Notes: generated from the letters alone by a model not told the origin. DNA of 64,000 nucleotides from Piscicola geometra (GCA_943735955.1 OX030964.1:2519961-2583960), one strand, 5' to 3'; shown: positions 1-12,126, counted from the first letter of the stretch. Translations and numbers: made by a program.

Positions 1-114
1 CGCATCATATACACTAGGTATATGATAGCTCACGGTTGGTTGAACAAGGATTTGAACTGGCGACCTTTAAGTTGCAGGTCCAACGACTTTACCATCTAAG
101 CCAACCCGCTCGCC
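1..114 (-). mobile_element. tRNA-derived SINE (family 1), cut by window edge
   Basis: This is the reverse complement of a repeat seen eight times in the window. On the minus strand it reads a tRNA-like head with an A-box-like TGGCTTAGATGG and a B-box-like AGTTCAAATCC, followed by the palindromic ATATACCTAGTGTATAT. Here the 3' tail lies outside the window. Other copies are near 4794, 18005, 21944, 22334, 51645, 57415 and 62517. The pol III boxes are seen; mobility is inferred from dispersal. Confidence 0.85.
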
Positions 115-1009
115 AAAGCGTCAGGCTTCAAATATTTTTTTAGTGTTCGACGAAAACTTGTCTATGTTTAGAATAGAAATCCGACTATCGGAAAATACCA
201 GATTGTTCGGACACTCATAATGTCCAGAAACATTATTTTCATAAAATAATTTTTGGGCCCTTAGTTCGGACATACATTTTAAAAACAAGAATGTCTATAG
301 TGGTAATTATGGAAAAAAATAATACAACTCGTAAGTGAATTTGAATAATATTATGACTAATTTAATATAGCTAAGAATATAAAGAATAAAGGGAAAAAAT
401 ATCAATATTGATCAGTTTAGAATTTTTTTGAAATAGTTTTAAAATATTTCTATTTTTGGACATTAAAAAAATACATTTAAAAGAGTGTAATTTTTGTAAA
501 GGTATATATTTTTATGGTCTATTTTGCGCCTAAGTGATAGAAAGTCAGCAATACATTATCACTCATTTGTCAACAAATTTAATTGAGTGATTACATGCAT
601 TGCTTAAAAAATGCACCAAAAAAAGTATACTTTGATCAGTTTTCAATTAAGCCTTAATTGAAAACTGATCAAAGTATACTTTTTTGGGGCAAACATTTTA
701 GTTCACTATTTCAATTCGATCTTGCAATGCATTTTTTGTGTGTAATTTTTTAAAGTGCGATTATTTTTAGTAAAATTTCTAAAATCTGATTTGTTATTAC
801 CATTTTTTCATGCGATTTTTTCCATACACCGAAATGAAAGTATCACAGTGTTCGGCATTTTTCAATATTTTGCATTCAAATAAAGTCAAAAAAATTAATT
901 TAACATATTTTTATTTGTTGTTCATTTATAACCGATGATTCATAAAGCTATTACAAGAATCGATTGAAGAGAAATCGAATTGAAAGTGTGGCGTTCACCC
1001 AAGGTCCTC
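115..1009. other. AT-rich stretch without recognised gene
   Basis: No coding exon was recognised. Positions 180-300 resemble, in inverted orientation, the sequence near 18750-18850 (shared TGTCCGAACAATCTGG core), so part of this is a dispersed repeat. A perfect palindrome at 619-685 is listed separately. Confidence 0.5.
619..685. repeat. Perfect 33-bp inverted repeat with 1-nt centre
   Basis: The arms 619-651 and 653-685 are exact reverse complements around a single C at 652. The arms contain AAGTATACTTTGATCAG. Such a palindrome could extrude as a cruciform or be the collapsed remnant of a palindromic transposable element. No coding sequence overlaps it. Confidence 0.9.
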
Positions 1010-2767
1010 TCAAGCCTCTCCTATCAGCGCCAACAGGATCTTCTTGTAGTCTCCAGAGGTTTCACTCTGCGTTGGAGGTTCCAATGAAATTCACCGAATC
1101 AAATAACTTTCAGTCACTTCGACTGCATGCTGGCTGTCGACTCATCTACATCTACGTTTACATCTACATCTAATTAACAACCCCAATCGACTTATGCTAA
1201 TGAGCAAAAGTGAAATTTTACAGTAAAATTATAGAAAAGTCTTAAAATTTAAATTATTCGTTATTCTATCGAAATAAAAAAGCAAGTGCATGAAAGACAA
1301 TTTCATAATCTTTTAAATGAGTTTTTTATAAATAAATTATATATTATGTAAGCTTTCAAATAAAAGGATTTTAATCAAAATATCCCTTGAATCAAGCGTA
1401 ACTGTAAAAAGCTATAATTTAAGGACTTCTACTTTTTATACGTACTTATTCATTTCTTAATGCGCTAACCAACAAATTACGAATAATATTGAATTATACA
1501 TAGGTAGATTCATCTTTAAATAATCTATCATTATATTTTTTCAAAGTTGAATAAATATTAAGTGAGAAGCCAGAAAACTCGAGGCAAAGCTTTAAATTTA
1601 GTATTTCAGGAATCAAAAAAGATAGTTTTCACTTAAGAAAGTTATTGAAAAAGTATAAGTTATACTCAACAAAATTCTGTAAAAAAAGTTGTGAGAAAAC
1701 ATTTTTTAACTATACGAAATAGATTTTAAAGTGTACATGCTTTCGAACTTAACACAAAAGTTTTTAAGTTAAAATAGGTATAACTTTTTTTTCAAACAAA
1801 CAAATTACAATTTGGTTAACGTATTTAAAATCAGTAAATCAAAATCTACAATTTGAGCGTTTCAATTTAAAAAAAGTATATAATAATTAATAAGAATAAA
1901 CTACTGTAAAGGTTGATTTCTCCCGTAAGTGAAGATTTTAAAATGTTAATAACTTTGTCATTTTGAAAGATATTATTCTTTTAACTTTTAATTCTGATTC
2001 CTTGTATCAAATTAAATAAAACTAATGATTTTTAACAATATAAGAAGAAAAAACAAAAGTTATGACAAAAAAACAATATTTTTGTGTTGTGAGGGGGCCG
2101 TGAATTGCTAATAGATTATGACGTAAAAACGGTACAAAAAATGTGTTCTTTTTAAATTTTAAAATATGTATAACTTTTTTTTAAACAATCAAATTAAAAT
2201 TTGGTTAACGTATTTAAAATCAGTAAATCAAAATCTACAATTTGAGCGTTTCAATTTTAAAAAATGAAATAGTTTTAAAAATCGATTGGGGTTGCTAATC
2301 TAATACACCTACAGAATACATCGCTGTAATCAAAGTAGAATATTACGCGATGGAGACTAAAATAACTAATTTCATTTTTAAATATTACTAAAATATAGCG
2401 CAAAGCAAGCAACTAAGCACCTTGATCCACTCGGCTAGAGACTTTTTCAAACCATTTTTTAATTATTTTCTTCACTTAGACTAACCTCTTCATTGCCTTT
2501 TAAACAATGATCTCTACCACCCACTTCCATCCCCCTCTCTACCATCTTATCAAACCTCCACACCACCACCCTCTTCTTCACTATTCTCCCTCCACAACCA
2601 CCTCCCTTCTTTCACCCCCCTCCATAACCACCCTTCACTCTTCATTCCCTCTCCTCTCACCTGGCCATACAGCGTCTTGAACGTCTGAACGACTTGCACC
2701 CTCTGACCACTGCTTCGGTAGGCAAGGACGCTTGTGATGGCGTCTCCATTGGTGCATTCAAAGCAAA
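1010..2767 (-). pseudogene. Annexin gene fragment, two exons
   Basis: Two minus-strand exons fit the annexin repeat. Exon 2661-2767 encodes NGDAITSVLAYRSSGQR followed by TFKTLYGQ, matching the annexin helix B-C pattern (GTDE-DAI-VL-RS-QR-Y-YG), and ends at a GTGAGAG donor. The terminal exon 1010-1066 follows an AG acceptor in the same phase 0 and encodes SETSGDYKKILLALIGEA then stop, the typical last annexin helix. About seven residues expected between them (the DL-x-x-LK segment) are not found, so a micro-exon or an exon was missed or lost. Annexins are cytosolic calcium-dependent phospholipid-binding proteins. Upstream repeats are absent: at 2768 the sequence switches to the duplicated phosphatase locus, so this is probably a gene cut by rearrangement. 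Confidence 0.6.
1765..2268. repeat. Direct repeat pair about 110 bp
   Basis: Positions 1765-1875 and 2153-2268 are near-identical direct copies sharing TTTGGTTAACGTATTTAAAA and the stretch that follows it. They lie in the putative annexin intron. No coding content was seen. Confidence 0.8.
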
Positions 2768-2789
2768 CTAATGTATCTTTCTCACACAG

Positions 2790-4691
2790 ATTGCAGCATT
2801 GACAACGGTGGATGCAAGGAAAACAAATGCAGCTCTTTCAGCCTAGGGCCTGTAAGCTTGAGTGAGTGCATCTGTCCAAAAGGCTACCAAAAAAAATATT
2901 ACAATGACGATATCTGCACAGGTTATTTAAAATTTTTTTTAAATAAAAACTTTAAACTTTAGTAATGAGTTGAATATAAAATAAACTCATAATTGCATAA
3001 TTTTTTATTCAAATCAATCTTTATATTTTTGTTATTAAATGGAAAAAAAATTAAATCATCAGAAAATGAATTACTTATTGACTTGGAGCTCTTCAAAATG
3101 CCTTTAGACCTGTTCCTACAATGAACACTGCAGATACGAATGAATGTGAGATTGGCAAGCCTTGTGATACTGACACTTCCACGTGCAACAACACCATGGC
3201 ATCCTACGAGTGCCTCTGTCGTCCTGGCTTCACGAAGAATACTTCAGGAAAGTGTGAAGGTGGTCTTTCTTTTTTACTCCTTTCAAGGCAATTCTCGTCA
3301 TTTGAAAAAACTACATTGGCATAGGTAATAAAAGTCTATAATAAAAAAGAGGTCATGAAACAAGGAATCTTTAATTAGCATTAAAACTTGAATTTGTTCA
3401 ATAATTAAAATATATTTTTTTTATAAGCAACAGACAACCAAATAGTTCAATACATTCTAAACACAACGAAAAAAACCTATACAAAATAGAACGATACACG
3501 AATTAATCTCTTATTAGTAAGTTGTTCAGTCCTTTTTCCTATTTTTCTCGTAAATAAACCAAACATAAACTCTCCTCCAAAGACGTGGACGAATGCTCCA
3601 ACAAGAGTCACAACTGCACCATTGAACACTACGTCTGTTCCAACATTCCAGGCTCATACGAATGCGTGTGTCTTGCAGGATTCAAAGAAACACTGGGCGT
3701 TTGCGAAAGTTTGTACCACTCTGCGTGACTCAGTTTTTCTTTTTCAAATATTTCTGTTTTTTTTTCACAACATAGTAGTGTATTCTTGAAGCTGTGGGAA
3801 TGTCTTTCAATTTAATTGTCATTCCCATTTAACTTTGCTTCTTAACTTCTCTAAAAATATTGTTTTAAATTATATATACTTCTCTAATAATATCGTTTTA
3901 AATTTTTTATAAATATATTTTATAATTAAATATTTCATCAGGACTTCAATGAATCTCATCTGAAATTACTTCCTTCAAGAACTGCCAGCAAATGTTGGAG
4001 CGATAGTTGGTGGCTTGCTGTTTCTCCTCCTTCTCATCCTTCTTTTACTTCTATTTCTACGTATAAGTCGCAGGTTCAATTAGTTATTACTTTTATTTCT
4101 TTTCTAATTATATTAAGAATTTGTAACTTAATTTTTAAAATATGTTTTTCAGCTTTGAAATTTGTAAAAAATATTGTTTCTATTTTAAATATAACATTTA
4201 TAAAAAAAACATGTAAAAAAACTTTAGTAAACAAAAAGATGTTCTATCAAAGCCGCCAGGAGCCGGTGATTTTGATAATTTTTTGAATAATAATTAACGA
4301 CTTTAATTAATTTTTTCTAATTTTAATAACGTGGTTATGAACAAAAATGAAATGCTTTTGTACGACATATTGAAGCCCTGGAACTCAACTTATTTTCACA
4401 TTTTCAGTCACTTCGAACGAACGTGCTACTAGCAGTAAAGGACTCACCAGCAGAATTACCAGCCTGAATCTCATCAACAAAGTCAAGACCAACAAAAATG
4501 CAAAAGTTGTAAAAGACAGTAGTTCAACCAGTCTTAACAGCACCGCAGCCACAGAAACCCCCATGAACACAAGCATTGAAAACGAAATCAGGGATGATGG
4601 GGAATACGAAGTATTGGGCACCAAAGTTAAATTGGAGGATGTGGAAAGTTTCAATCTCAACAACCACCACGCCATTGTCGCCGAGTTCAAA
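2790..4691 (+). CDS. Receptor tyrosine phosphatase copy 1, EGF/TM/juxtamembrane exons
   Basis: Five exons join in frame. EGF1 (2790-2921, 44 codons), EGF2 (3134-3259, 42 codons) and EGF3 (3583-3708, 42 codons) are all symmetric phase 1-1 with AG/GT ends. EGF2 and EGF3 begin DTNEC and DVDEC, as in calcium-binding EGF domains, and each has six cysteines. Exon 3980-4060 encodes a run of about 22 hydrophobic residues (GGLLFLLLLILLLLLFL) followed by Arg, a single membrane span, and ends at donor GTATAAGT. Exon 4408-4691 gives 94 Ser/Thr/Asn-rich cytoplasmic residues ending NNHHAIVAEFK, as in the juxtamembrane wedge before a phosphatase domain. Known biology: RPTPs are type I plasma-membrane proteins. 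The signal peptide and any N-terminal domains are missing; copy 2 shows what they may have been. The first part of D1 (the NRY motif) was not found downstream. Confidence 0.75.
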
Positions 4692-4793
4692 GTGGGTCTT
4701 GTTCTTAAATGTGAATTAATATTAGTATGATAAGATTATACATTATAACATTCCTCTAGTTTTGTTGCAATCAAATGTAACAAACACAAATTC

Positions 4794-4990
4794 GGCGAGC
4801 GGGTTGGCTTAGATGGTAAGTCGTTAGGCCTCCAACTTTAAGGTCACCAGTTCAAATCCCTGTACAGCCAACCGTGAGCTATCATATACCTAGTGTATAT
4901 GATGCGGTGATTCACGACTTATGTCGTGTGAGTGGCGCTTCAGTTGCGTGCCCGGGCGCTATACAAAACTGACATTTATTTTATTTTTTT
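4794..4990 (+). mobile_element. tRNA-derived SINE (family 1), full-length
   Basis: Full copy: tRNA-like head, then ATATACCTAGTGTATAT, then a body with CGACTTATGTCGTGTGAGTG, ending GGGCGCTATACAAAACTGAC and a T-rich tail. It sits in the intron after the juxtamembrane exon of RPTP copy 1. Confidence 0.9.
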
Positions 4991-5475
4991 TAATTCGTTT
5001 ATTTGCAAGCAAATAAATGTAAAAATCGAAGCAAATAAATGCTTATATGATTTCTTAGAAAAATAAAAATAATATATGAACTTCTTAATTAAATTCAAAA
5101 CTTAAAAGAATTGTTAATACTAACAAATGTTTTTATTGATTTACAAAAAAAAATTAATAAAAGTGATTGGAAATTATAAGTGGTTTAATTATTTTCTTAA
5201 AATTAAGGGTTTGCTGTATATTCTTCTTATTATTATCTGTTCCAGAGTTGGAGTCCTGCATAGATTAGACTATTTAGATAGAAATTGGTTCTTGGTGTTT
5301 GTAAGTAGTAGTCAGACTTAATTCTCAATGTTCGTGTGCAGTTGGATGTGAAGGAATGTATTAAATGTGTAAAATAGGAGGATATGTTTTTTATTATAAG
5401 TTTATGAAAAAGAATATAGGTTTTAAAGATGTATAACTGATTGATTGTTAAAGTTTGAGCTAATAAAATATCTAA

Positions 5476-7157
5476 TATTAGATCTTCGTCTAAGAATAGG
5501 CATACACCATCTTTTACTAAGTTTACTTCTGAATCATTATCATCCTTTTCTCCTGTCACATTGGACCATCTTACAAATATAATTAATTCTATGTCTCCCA
5601 CTTCTTGTTCTCTAGATCTTATTCCTACAACCCTTTTTAAAGAACTCTCCTTTTTATTCTATCCTATTGTTCTGGATTTGGTTAACTTATCTTTGTCTAC
5701 ATCTAAATTTCCGTCTGCCCTCAATTCTTCATTTATTATTCCTACAATTAAGAAGCCTTCTCTTGATCCTGCATCCTTATCCAGTTATAGACCTGTATCT
5801 AACCTTTCCTTTCTTTCAAAGGTCCTTGAAAAAGTTATTTCTCAACAATTAATCTTCTATCTAGAAAAAAACTCACGTCTTCCTTCCTCTCAATCTGGTT
5901 TCAGAATTGGCCACTCCACTGAAACTGCTTTACTTAAACTCTATAATGACCTTATTTTAACTTCTGATTCTAATGCCTCTTCTCTTCTTTTATACCTTGA
6001 CTTTTCAGCCGCTTTTGAACTGTCGACCATACTCTTTTATTAAATCTTTTAGATTCTTTCTTTAATATTTCTGGTTCCTCTCTTTTCTGGCTTAATTCCT
6101 ACCTTTCTGAGCGAACTTCCTATGTATCAATTGAATCTTCTCGTTCTTCTTCTGTTTCTTTATCTTATGGTGTTCCACAGGGCTCAATCCTTGGTCCCTT
6201 ACTTTTTATTCTTTATACCTCGGAACTACCTAATAATATTTCGTCATCTTCTTTAAACAGTCAAATTTATGCTGACGACTCCTATATTTATACATCTTTC
6301 ACTGACTCTTCCCTTGACCTTATTGCTAATAAAATAACTCTCTGTCTTCAATCTATAATCTCTTGGGCTTCTTCTATGTTTCTCAAACCTAATCCGGACA
6401 AGTTTGAACTCATATATTTCAATAAAAAATCAAAGTCTTTACTATCTCTTCCTTCTTTAGTTTTGTCTCCCCCCTCTTCACTCTCTCTAATTCCTTCCTC
6501 TTCCATTCGTAGCCTTGGTTTTATTTTTAATTCTAACTTGTCTTTAGCTCCTCAAATTCTATCTGTCTCTAAATCTTGTTACTTCCACATTCGTCGTATT
6601 AAACAGCTTCTTCCTTTTCTCGATGATCCTACCTTGCAACTTCTTGTGTCTTCTCTAGTTCTCTCCAGGATTGATTATTGCAACTCTCTTTACTATGGTC
6701 TCCCTGATACTACTTTAGCTCTTCTTAATAAAACCTTTAATTGTGCTGCTCGTCTTGTTGCTCGTGCTCCTAAGTTTTCTCACATTTCTCCTTATCTTCG
6801 TTTGTTACATTGGTTACCTTTGAGATCTAGAGTGACTTTTAAAATATGTTTAAAATTCATAACTGTAATGCTCCAATTTATCTTAAAAATCTAATTAAAC
6901 AACCCCCTAAATCTGGTCTAAAATCATCTACCTTTAATCGTTCTTTTCGTTTTCCAGTTAAACACTCTTTTGCTAAATGTTCTTTTTCTTACTGTGGTCC
7001 TCTTTTATGGAATTCTTTACCTTCTTCTTTAACTTCAACTAAGTCACTCATAATTTTCCGTCGAGGCCTGAAGACGTACTTGTTTGGGACGTGATGGCTG
7101 AGCGCTTTTGTTCGCTTAGTAAAGGGTGCTATATAAATTATTAGTGATTGATTGAAG
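5476..7157 (+). mobile_element. LINE B, CR1/L2-like, 5' truncated, inserted in LINE A
   Basis: A plus-strand reverse transcriptase remnant. Positions 5561-6040 cover the fingers (SYRPVSNLSFLSKVLEK, HSTETALLKLYNDLI). A frameshift at YLDFSAAFE follows, then GVPQGSILGPLLFILYTSEL and the catalytic IYADD (about 6170-6280). The thumb and C-terminal part has FHIRRIKQLLPFLDD, LVLSRIDYCNSLYYGLPD and LHWLPLRSRVTFKI. A second frameshift at about 6850 precedes PLLWNSLPSSL and GLKTYLFGT. The 3' UTR is short and ends in a stem-forming GCGCTT...GGGTGCTATATAAA then ATTAGTGATTGATTGA. Short (TGATTGAT)-type tails and this C-terminal layout are typical of CR1/L2 elements. It splits LINE A, so it is younger. Confidence 0.88.
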
Positions 7158-7391
7158 ATATGTGGTCATGAGAGTGTAATTTAAACAGGACTTTAAGAAA
7201 ATTATTTTGTATAACATTTAAAGGATGTAAATGAGTTTTGCAAGCAAGTCCCCATAAAGGGAGACAATAGGTCAAGTAAGGTAGAATTAAAGTAGAATAG
7301 AGTAACTTAATTATATGAGATGGTAAATTGTGTTTAAGTTTATGTAAAAACTAATATTTTTTGAATGTTTTTTTGATATATACGTTATATG

Positions 7392-9428
7392 CAGGGGCGC
7401 AACCAGCCAAAAATGCTGGGGGGGCTCAACTTCTAGTATTAAAAAATTATTATTTACCGCAACTGTTGTGTTTTGCAACATCAATTTTTATATTTCTTTC
7501 TCTTTTAATACCGAGTTTTTTTCACATATTTTGTTCAAAAAATTTTAAATTCATAAGTTAAATTTTAACTTTTTTCATTTAGTTATTTATAATTTTTTTT
7601 TCCTGTTCACATTTAAAATTTCTCATAACAATCTTTTTTCGCTTAGGTAATTTTTCAGTTTTTTCATTCGATTTTAGTATTTTTATACAAATTTAGTCCT
7701 AATTTCAGGGCGAGAAGATAGTTAGTACTTGAATTATTTATTTATTTATTCAAAATAACTTTTAAAAGGTTTCCAATGCTTTTGAAAATTAATGGTGCGT
7801 TTTCGCAACTTTGACGTAATATGATTTCATATGATTTTTATAAAGCCTAGTCATTCATTACAATAGTTATTATAAAAATAATAAAATTATTAATTTAATG
7901 TTAATGTATTATGAAATTTATAAATTAAAATTAAAAGTTGAATTTTGTAGATGAATGTTGATTTTTATATTTCGAAAAAAAATCTAAACCGCAAATGCTT
8001 CAAACTTGAAAATTATTGAAGAAAATATAATTTTTAACCTCTCATAGGTTGATTATAAAATTAAAATAAAGATAACATTCGTCGTCAATGTCGTCTTTGA
8101 AACAGCACGACAGTTTATGAGTGCTGTTGTAATTCACTTTAAATAATTTGCTTTATTGTATTTAAAATAATAATAATTATTATTATAACTAATAAAATAA
8201 TTAGAAGTTTAATTTTATCAAACTATTTGCGATTAAAATTTATTTCTGTTTTAATAAATGTGGTTTGAATTAATTTATTTATGATTTCTTACTGCACATA
8301 AGTATGTCACACTTCTCGCTCATGTTGCGTTTTCGCAACATTTTGCCCCATTAAAACTTATGAAATAATTGTTTTCAGTTTTGCTTGAGTTGTTATTATA
8401 ACCATATAATGCAAGTCTAAATGTAAAAATCGGGTAGCGGCGGTAAATGGGCTAAATAAAAACTACCAATTATAATTGATAAAGAATTTAGTTAGTTTAT
8501 TAATGATACCAAAGAAAAACTACAAACTAAGTTGCATAGTATTCTTAGAGTTACGTCATCATTTTTCAAACTAAGGTAAAAAGTAAAAAAATAAGTTTGA
8601 TATGAGATCCTAAACAGTCTATGATTTTTTTAAATATTTAGTTTCAACTAAATTTTGATGTGTTCTCAGTTGCAAAATAATTTTTCGATCAGTTTGTGAA
8701 AATCTTTTCACCATTTCATTTACTGAAAGAAGTGCAGTAGCGGTTTTGGTAGCAGATATTCTCAAACAAGCTTTGCAAACGACGAGCAGAAACAGTCGTC
8801 TTAAGATGAATTTTAGTAAGCCGAAATTTAGAAAATGCTCTTTCTGCATCTGATGAAGTAACTGGCAGAGTCAGAGCAACATCGAGCATATAGTGCAACT
8901 CAGGCTGAAGGCTTGTTGCTCAAAAGAGTTCTTGCAGTTCGATAAATGAAATGAGATCAGACTGATCCGCACGTAAACTTAATGTGTTGATGTGATTTTG
9001 AGCTGTCTTTGCACAGTTTCAGCATCCTTTCCATGAAGGTTGAATAATTCTGAAAGCTCGGGAGTTATTTTGTCTATCTGCGTTATTCTTTATATACTTG
9101 CCATAGGTGGAAAAATTTACATATGAAAAGTGTAAAGATTTAAGAGTGTAGTTAAGTTCTAGTGGTGCTCTATTTTTTTCAGAATTTGTGACATGTTAGT
9201 GTTATTTTGGTAGGATCTCTATCTTCTGTGTTGATATATGAAATGTTTTGTGAGATAAAGACCCGATGGCCATCCAGAGAAAATATCATTGTCCTATGGC
9301 ATATTGAAAAATTGATTACCCCCCCCCTCACCAAAAAAACTCATCGATTTTCGAAAAATTGTGAGACCCTTCAAATAGGTCTGGGGGGGGCTTGAGCCCC
9401 CCCCAGCCCCCCCCTAGTTGCGCCACTG
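7392..9428 (-). mobile_element. hAT transposon with 8-bp target site duplication
   Basis: The element begins CAGGGGCGCAAC at 7392 and ends GTTGCGCCACTG at 9428, imperfect terminal inverted repeats (11 of 12 bases), each followed by a G-run. It is flanked by identical 8-bp sequences GTTATATG at 7384-7391 and 9429-9436, the hallmark of hAT insertion. The interior is mostly AT-rich, with a decayed transposase on the minus strand. The insertion lies in the LINE A coding frame, right after FLGIYITSNLSWNKHI. Three further relics with the same right end occur at 16139, 35985 and 45525. Confidence 0.95.
8619..8898 (-). pseudogene. hAT transposase C-terminal dimerisation domain remnant
   Basis: Minus-strand reading gives LPVTSSDAERAFSKFRLTKI followed by RLQSLFENICYQN, the conserved hAT C-terminal dimerisation pattern (P-x-SSDAERAFSKLKLIK...RL-L). 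One frame ends early and an overlapping frame continues with NEMVKRFSQTDRKII, so the gene is frameshifted. The DNA-binding and catalytic parts are not recognisable. It belongs to the hAT element that encloses it. Confidence 0.85.
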
Positions 9429-9436
9429 GTTATATG

Positions 9437-9484
9437 TTTATTCCAAGAAAGATTACTGGTTATGTAAATACCTAAGAATTTTGT
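9437..9484 (-). other. LINE A coding remnant beside the hAT insertion
   Basis: On the minus strand this short piece encodes FLGIYITSNLSWNKHI, the conserved block after reverse transcriptase. It proves that the sequence on both sides of the hAT was once continuous LINE coding sequence. Confidence 0.8.
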
Positions 9485-11760
9485 TTAATCGACTCTCTCT
9501 ATAATATAAGAATCAATTGTAAATGTATAATTAATAATGTTTGTTTTTATTTCAGGGCCAAAAAGAATGCTGCATGTTTTAGCATAGTTGATTTTGAGTT
9601 GGTTGTCAATTGTCCATTGATGTAACAAATTAGGAAAAGTATTTGCTTTTAAAATAGGATTATTAACATTTTTGTCTTGGAACAATACTGTAGTGTCGTC
9701 AGCATAAAGGACAAATTTGGCAATTTCGGAAAGATTCATTAAATCATTAACATAAATGTTAAATAACAAAGGTCCTAAAATAGATCCTTGCGGTACACCA
9801 GTGTTAATCTTTAGTGTGTTAGATGTTACACCATCAATGTATACATATTGGGAACGATTTCCTAAATATTCACAAAACCATTTTTGACATGTTCCACGTA
9901 TTCCATAATGAAACAATTTATCAAGCAAGATAGAATGGTTAATGGTATCAAATGCCTTTGAAAAATCAATGAAAATACCTAATGTGTGTAAGCGAGAATC
10001 AATACCAGTAGCAACATGATGCACAACATCCAAAATGGCTAGTTCCGTAGAACTGCCTTTTGTGAAACCGTATTGGCTAGGCGATAGGATATTTTCGTTT
10101 TCTATGAAATTATTAAGTCGATTAAAAACAATTTTTTCTAAAATGTTTGATATAGAAGATAATCGTGATATGGGTCTATAATTGTTCGAATCATTTTCTA
10201 AACCATTTTTATGTATTGGAATAATTTTGGATAATTTAAAAAGAGAAGGAAATGAACCTGTTTCAAGAGATACGTTAATTAGATGTGTAAGTGGAATTAA
10301 TATATTTTGTGAAATTTTCTTTAAAAGTTTGTTAGAAATTTGGTCATCGCAACAGCTAGATGTATTTGAAAGGGTTTTAATGATAGAGCTTACTTCAATG
10401 AAATCTGTTTCTAAGAGAAAAAAAGAATTTTGTGGACTTTTATTCAGGTATGATTTTGTAATATGATTATTTTTGTTTTCAGAAGAAGCAGCAAACTGAC
10501 TATTAAAAATAGTTGCGATAGAAGATTTGTCCGTAATTATTTCATTGTTAATTTTTAATGTAATATTATTTTGTTTATTGTAGTTATTTAAATGATATTT
10601 TATTAAATCCCATGTTTTCTTAATATTATGTTTATGCTTAATGAATTCTTCTTTATTGTATTTATTTTTAGAAATTCTGCAAAGAGAAGGAAATAAGTTT
10701 TTATAAGTTTTAGAAGTAATTATATTGAGATCAGTTGGAGAGCTAATACATTTTTAATACAACTTGTTTTTGTGTTTTGAAGAAACTAAAAGAGCTTTTT
10801 TCAGCCAAGCTTGTTTACGCAAGCAAGTATTATGTCTGTTTCTATGTTGACAATGAGTAGTTAGACCACTTTGTATTGTTTCGATGAAGTGTTTTGTGAC
10901 AAAATCTATGTCGTCAGAAGACAAAACCTTGCTCCAATCATTGGATAACAAAAAACTATTTAATTTGAAAATTTTCCTATCTGAAAATACGAAATTATTT
11001 TTTGGAGTGAAAGATTTTTGTTTAAATTGTAGTTTCGAAAAGGTGCAGATAGGATAGTGGTCGGATAAATCATTTGACAGAACATTAGACTTGTGTAGTT
11101 GTAGGTTATTTGTGTATATATTGTTGATAAGCGTGCTGGAATATGAAGTGACTCTAGTTGGGTGAGTGATGAGTGGGATAAAGTTGAATGATGACATCAA
11201 ATTGGTAAAATCGTTTGATATATTATTACAAACACTATTTAATATATTAATATTGAAATCCCCAAGGATATAAATTAAATTATTTTTTATCGATTTATTT
11301 CTTAATGTTTTAGTGAGTGCATCATTAAAAAGTAATGGATCTGTATTTGGTGGTCTATAAACAATGATTAAGAGAACATTAGGAGAGTTTCCAGAAATTA
11401 TTTCAATACATAGCCAATCAAAAACTTGAGAGTTTGGACAAAGATCATCTCTTATTACGTAATAAAGTCTGCTAGATATAAAAAAAACCTACACCGACTC
11501 CAATACGATTTTCCCTATTTTTACTTACAAATGTGTAACCAGGGATTGAAATAAGTTGTGATGACGTGTCATCCAACCAGGTTTCTGACACACCAATTAC
11601 AGAATTTTGTAGATTAATTTCCTTCAACAAAAAGTTAAGTTCTTCCATTTTGTTATATAAACTTCTTGCATTAATATGCAGCAAAGAGAAATTAAAATCG
11701 AAGTTCTGAACATTGTGTGAAAAAAAAACAAATTTTGTTGAAATTTAACGATTTTATCTC

Positions 11761-12126
11761 CTGTTTTTATTATAGGATAGAATCAAATGTTGAAATTTCA
11801 AAGTGCGTAAAAAAATAGAAAAAAAATTCAATATTTTTGTTGTTGATTACACTTATTTGCGAGCCCACTCAGCGGTGCTATTGTAAATGCTCTCAACATT
11901 CTGAAACTGAGCTAACAAGTTGCAACTAACCTTTCAGAGCTTCAAGTCCGAAGAGTAACGATTCATAGCTGCACAGGGTTTATATTTTATTGAGCCTATT
12001 ATAAGTGTTATTATGGTAAATATTTATTTATTTTTATTTTGAATCGCACAGAAAAACAAATTTTTAATTATTTCTCACAACTATTTTGACATGATCAACA
12101 GAACATACACACACACACGCATACAG
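11761..12126. other. Non-coding gap between LINE A and the D1 exons
   Basis: No exon was recognised. The expected N-terminal D1 exons of the phosphatase (NRY, YINA and QGP motifs) are not visible here or in 4692-5130. They were either lost when the LINE nest formed or are too decayed to see. Confidence 0.5.

Larger units (their letters stand above)
5130..11760 (-). mobile_element. LINE A, APE-type non-LTR retrotransposon, interrupted
   Basis: Read on the minus strand, the pieces come in LINE order. The endonuclease N-terminus is at 11684-11472 (INARSLYNKMEEL and SETWLDD). The endonuclease C-terminus is at 11200-10754 (NDLSDHYPI). Reverse transcriptase is at 10033-9485, with FIDFSKAFDTINH, GVPQGSILGPLLF and the catalytic VLYADD. 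After a hAT insertion (7392-9428) the frame resumes with the downstream domain (GLACKTHLHPLNVIQNNFLK at about 7200). After a second LINE (5476-7157) it finishes at about 5460-5215 (INQLYIFKTYILFHKL, LIYAGLQLWN). Stops and frameshifts between blocks show it is dead. Clade is probably within the Jockey/CR1 group, but that is not settled here. Confidence 0.85.

Noticed and set aside
4385..4690. Minus-strand 101-codon open frame
   Set aside because: It is the antisense of the juxtamembrane exon 4408-4691, which has matching splice sites and phase on the plus strand.
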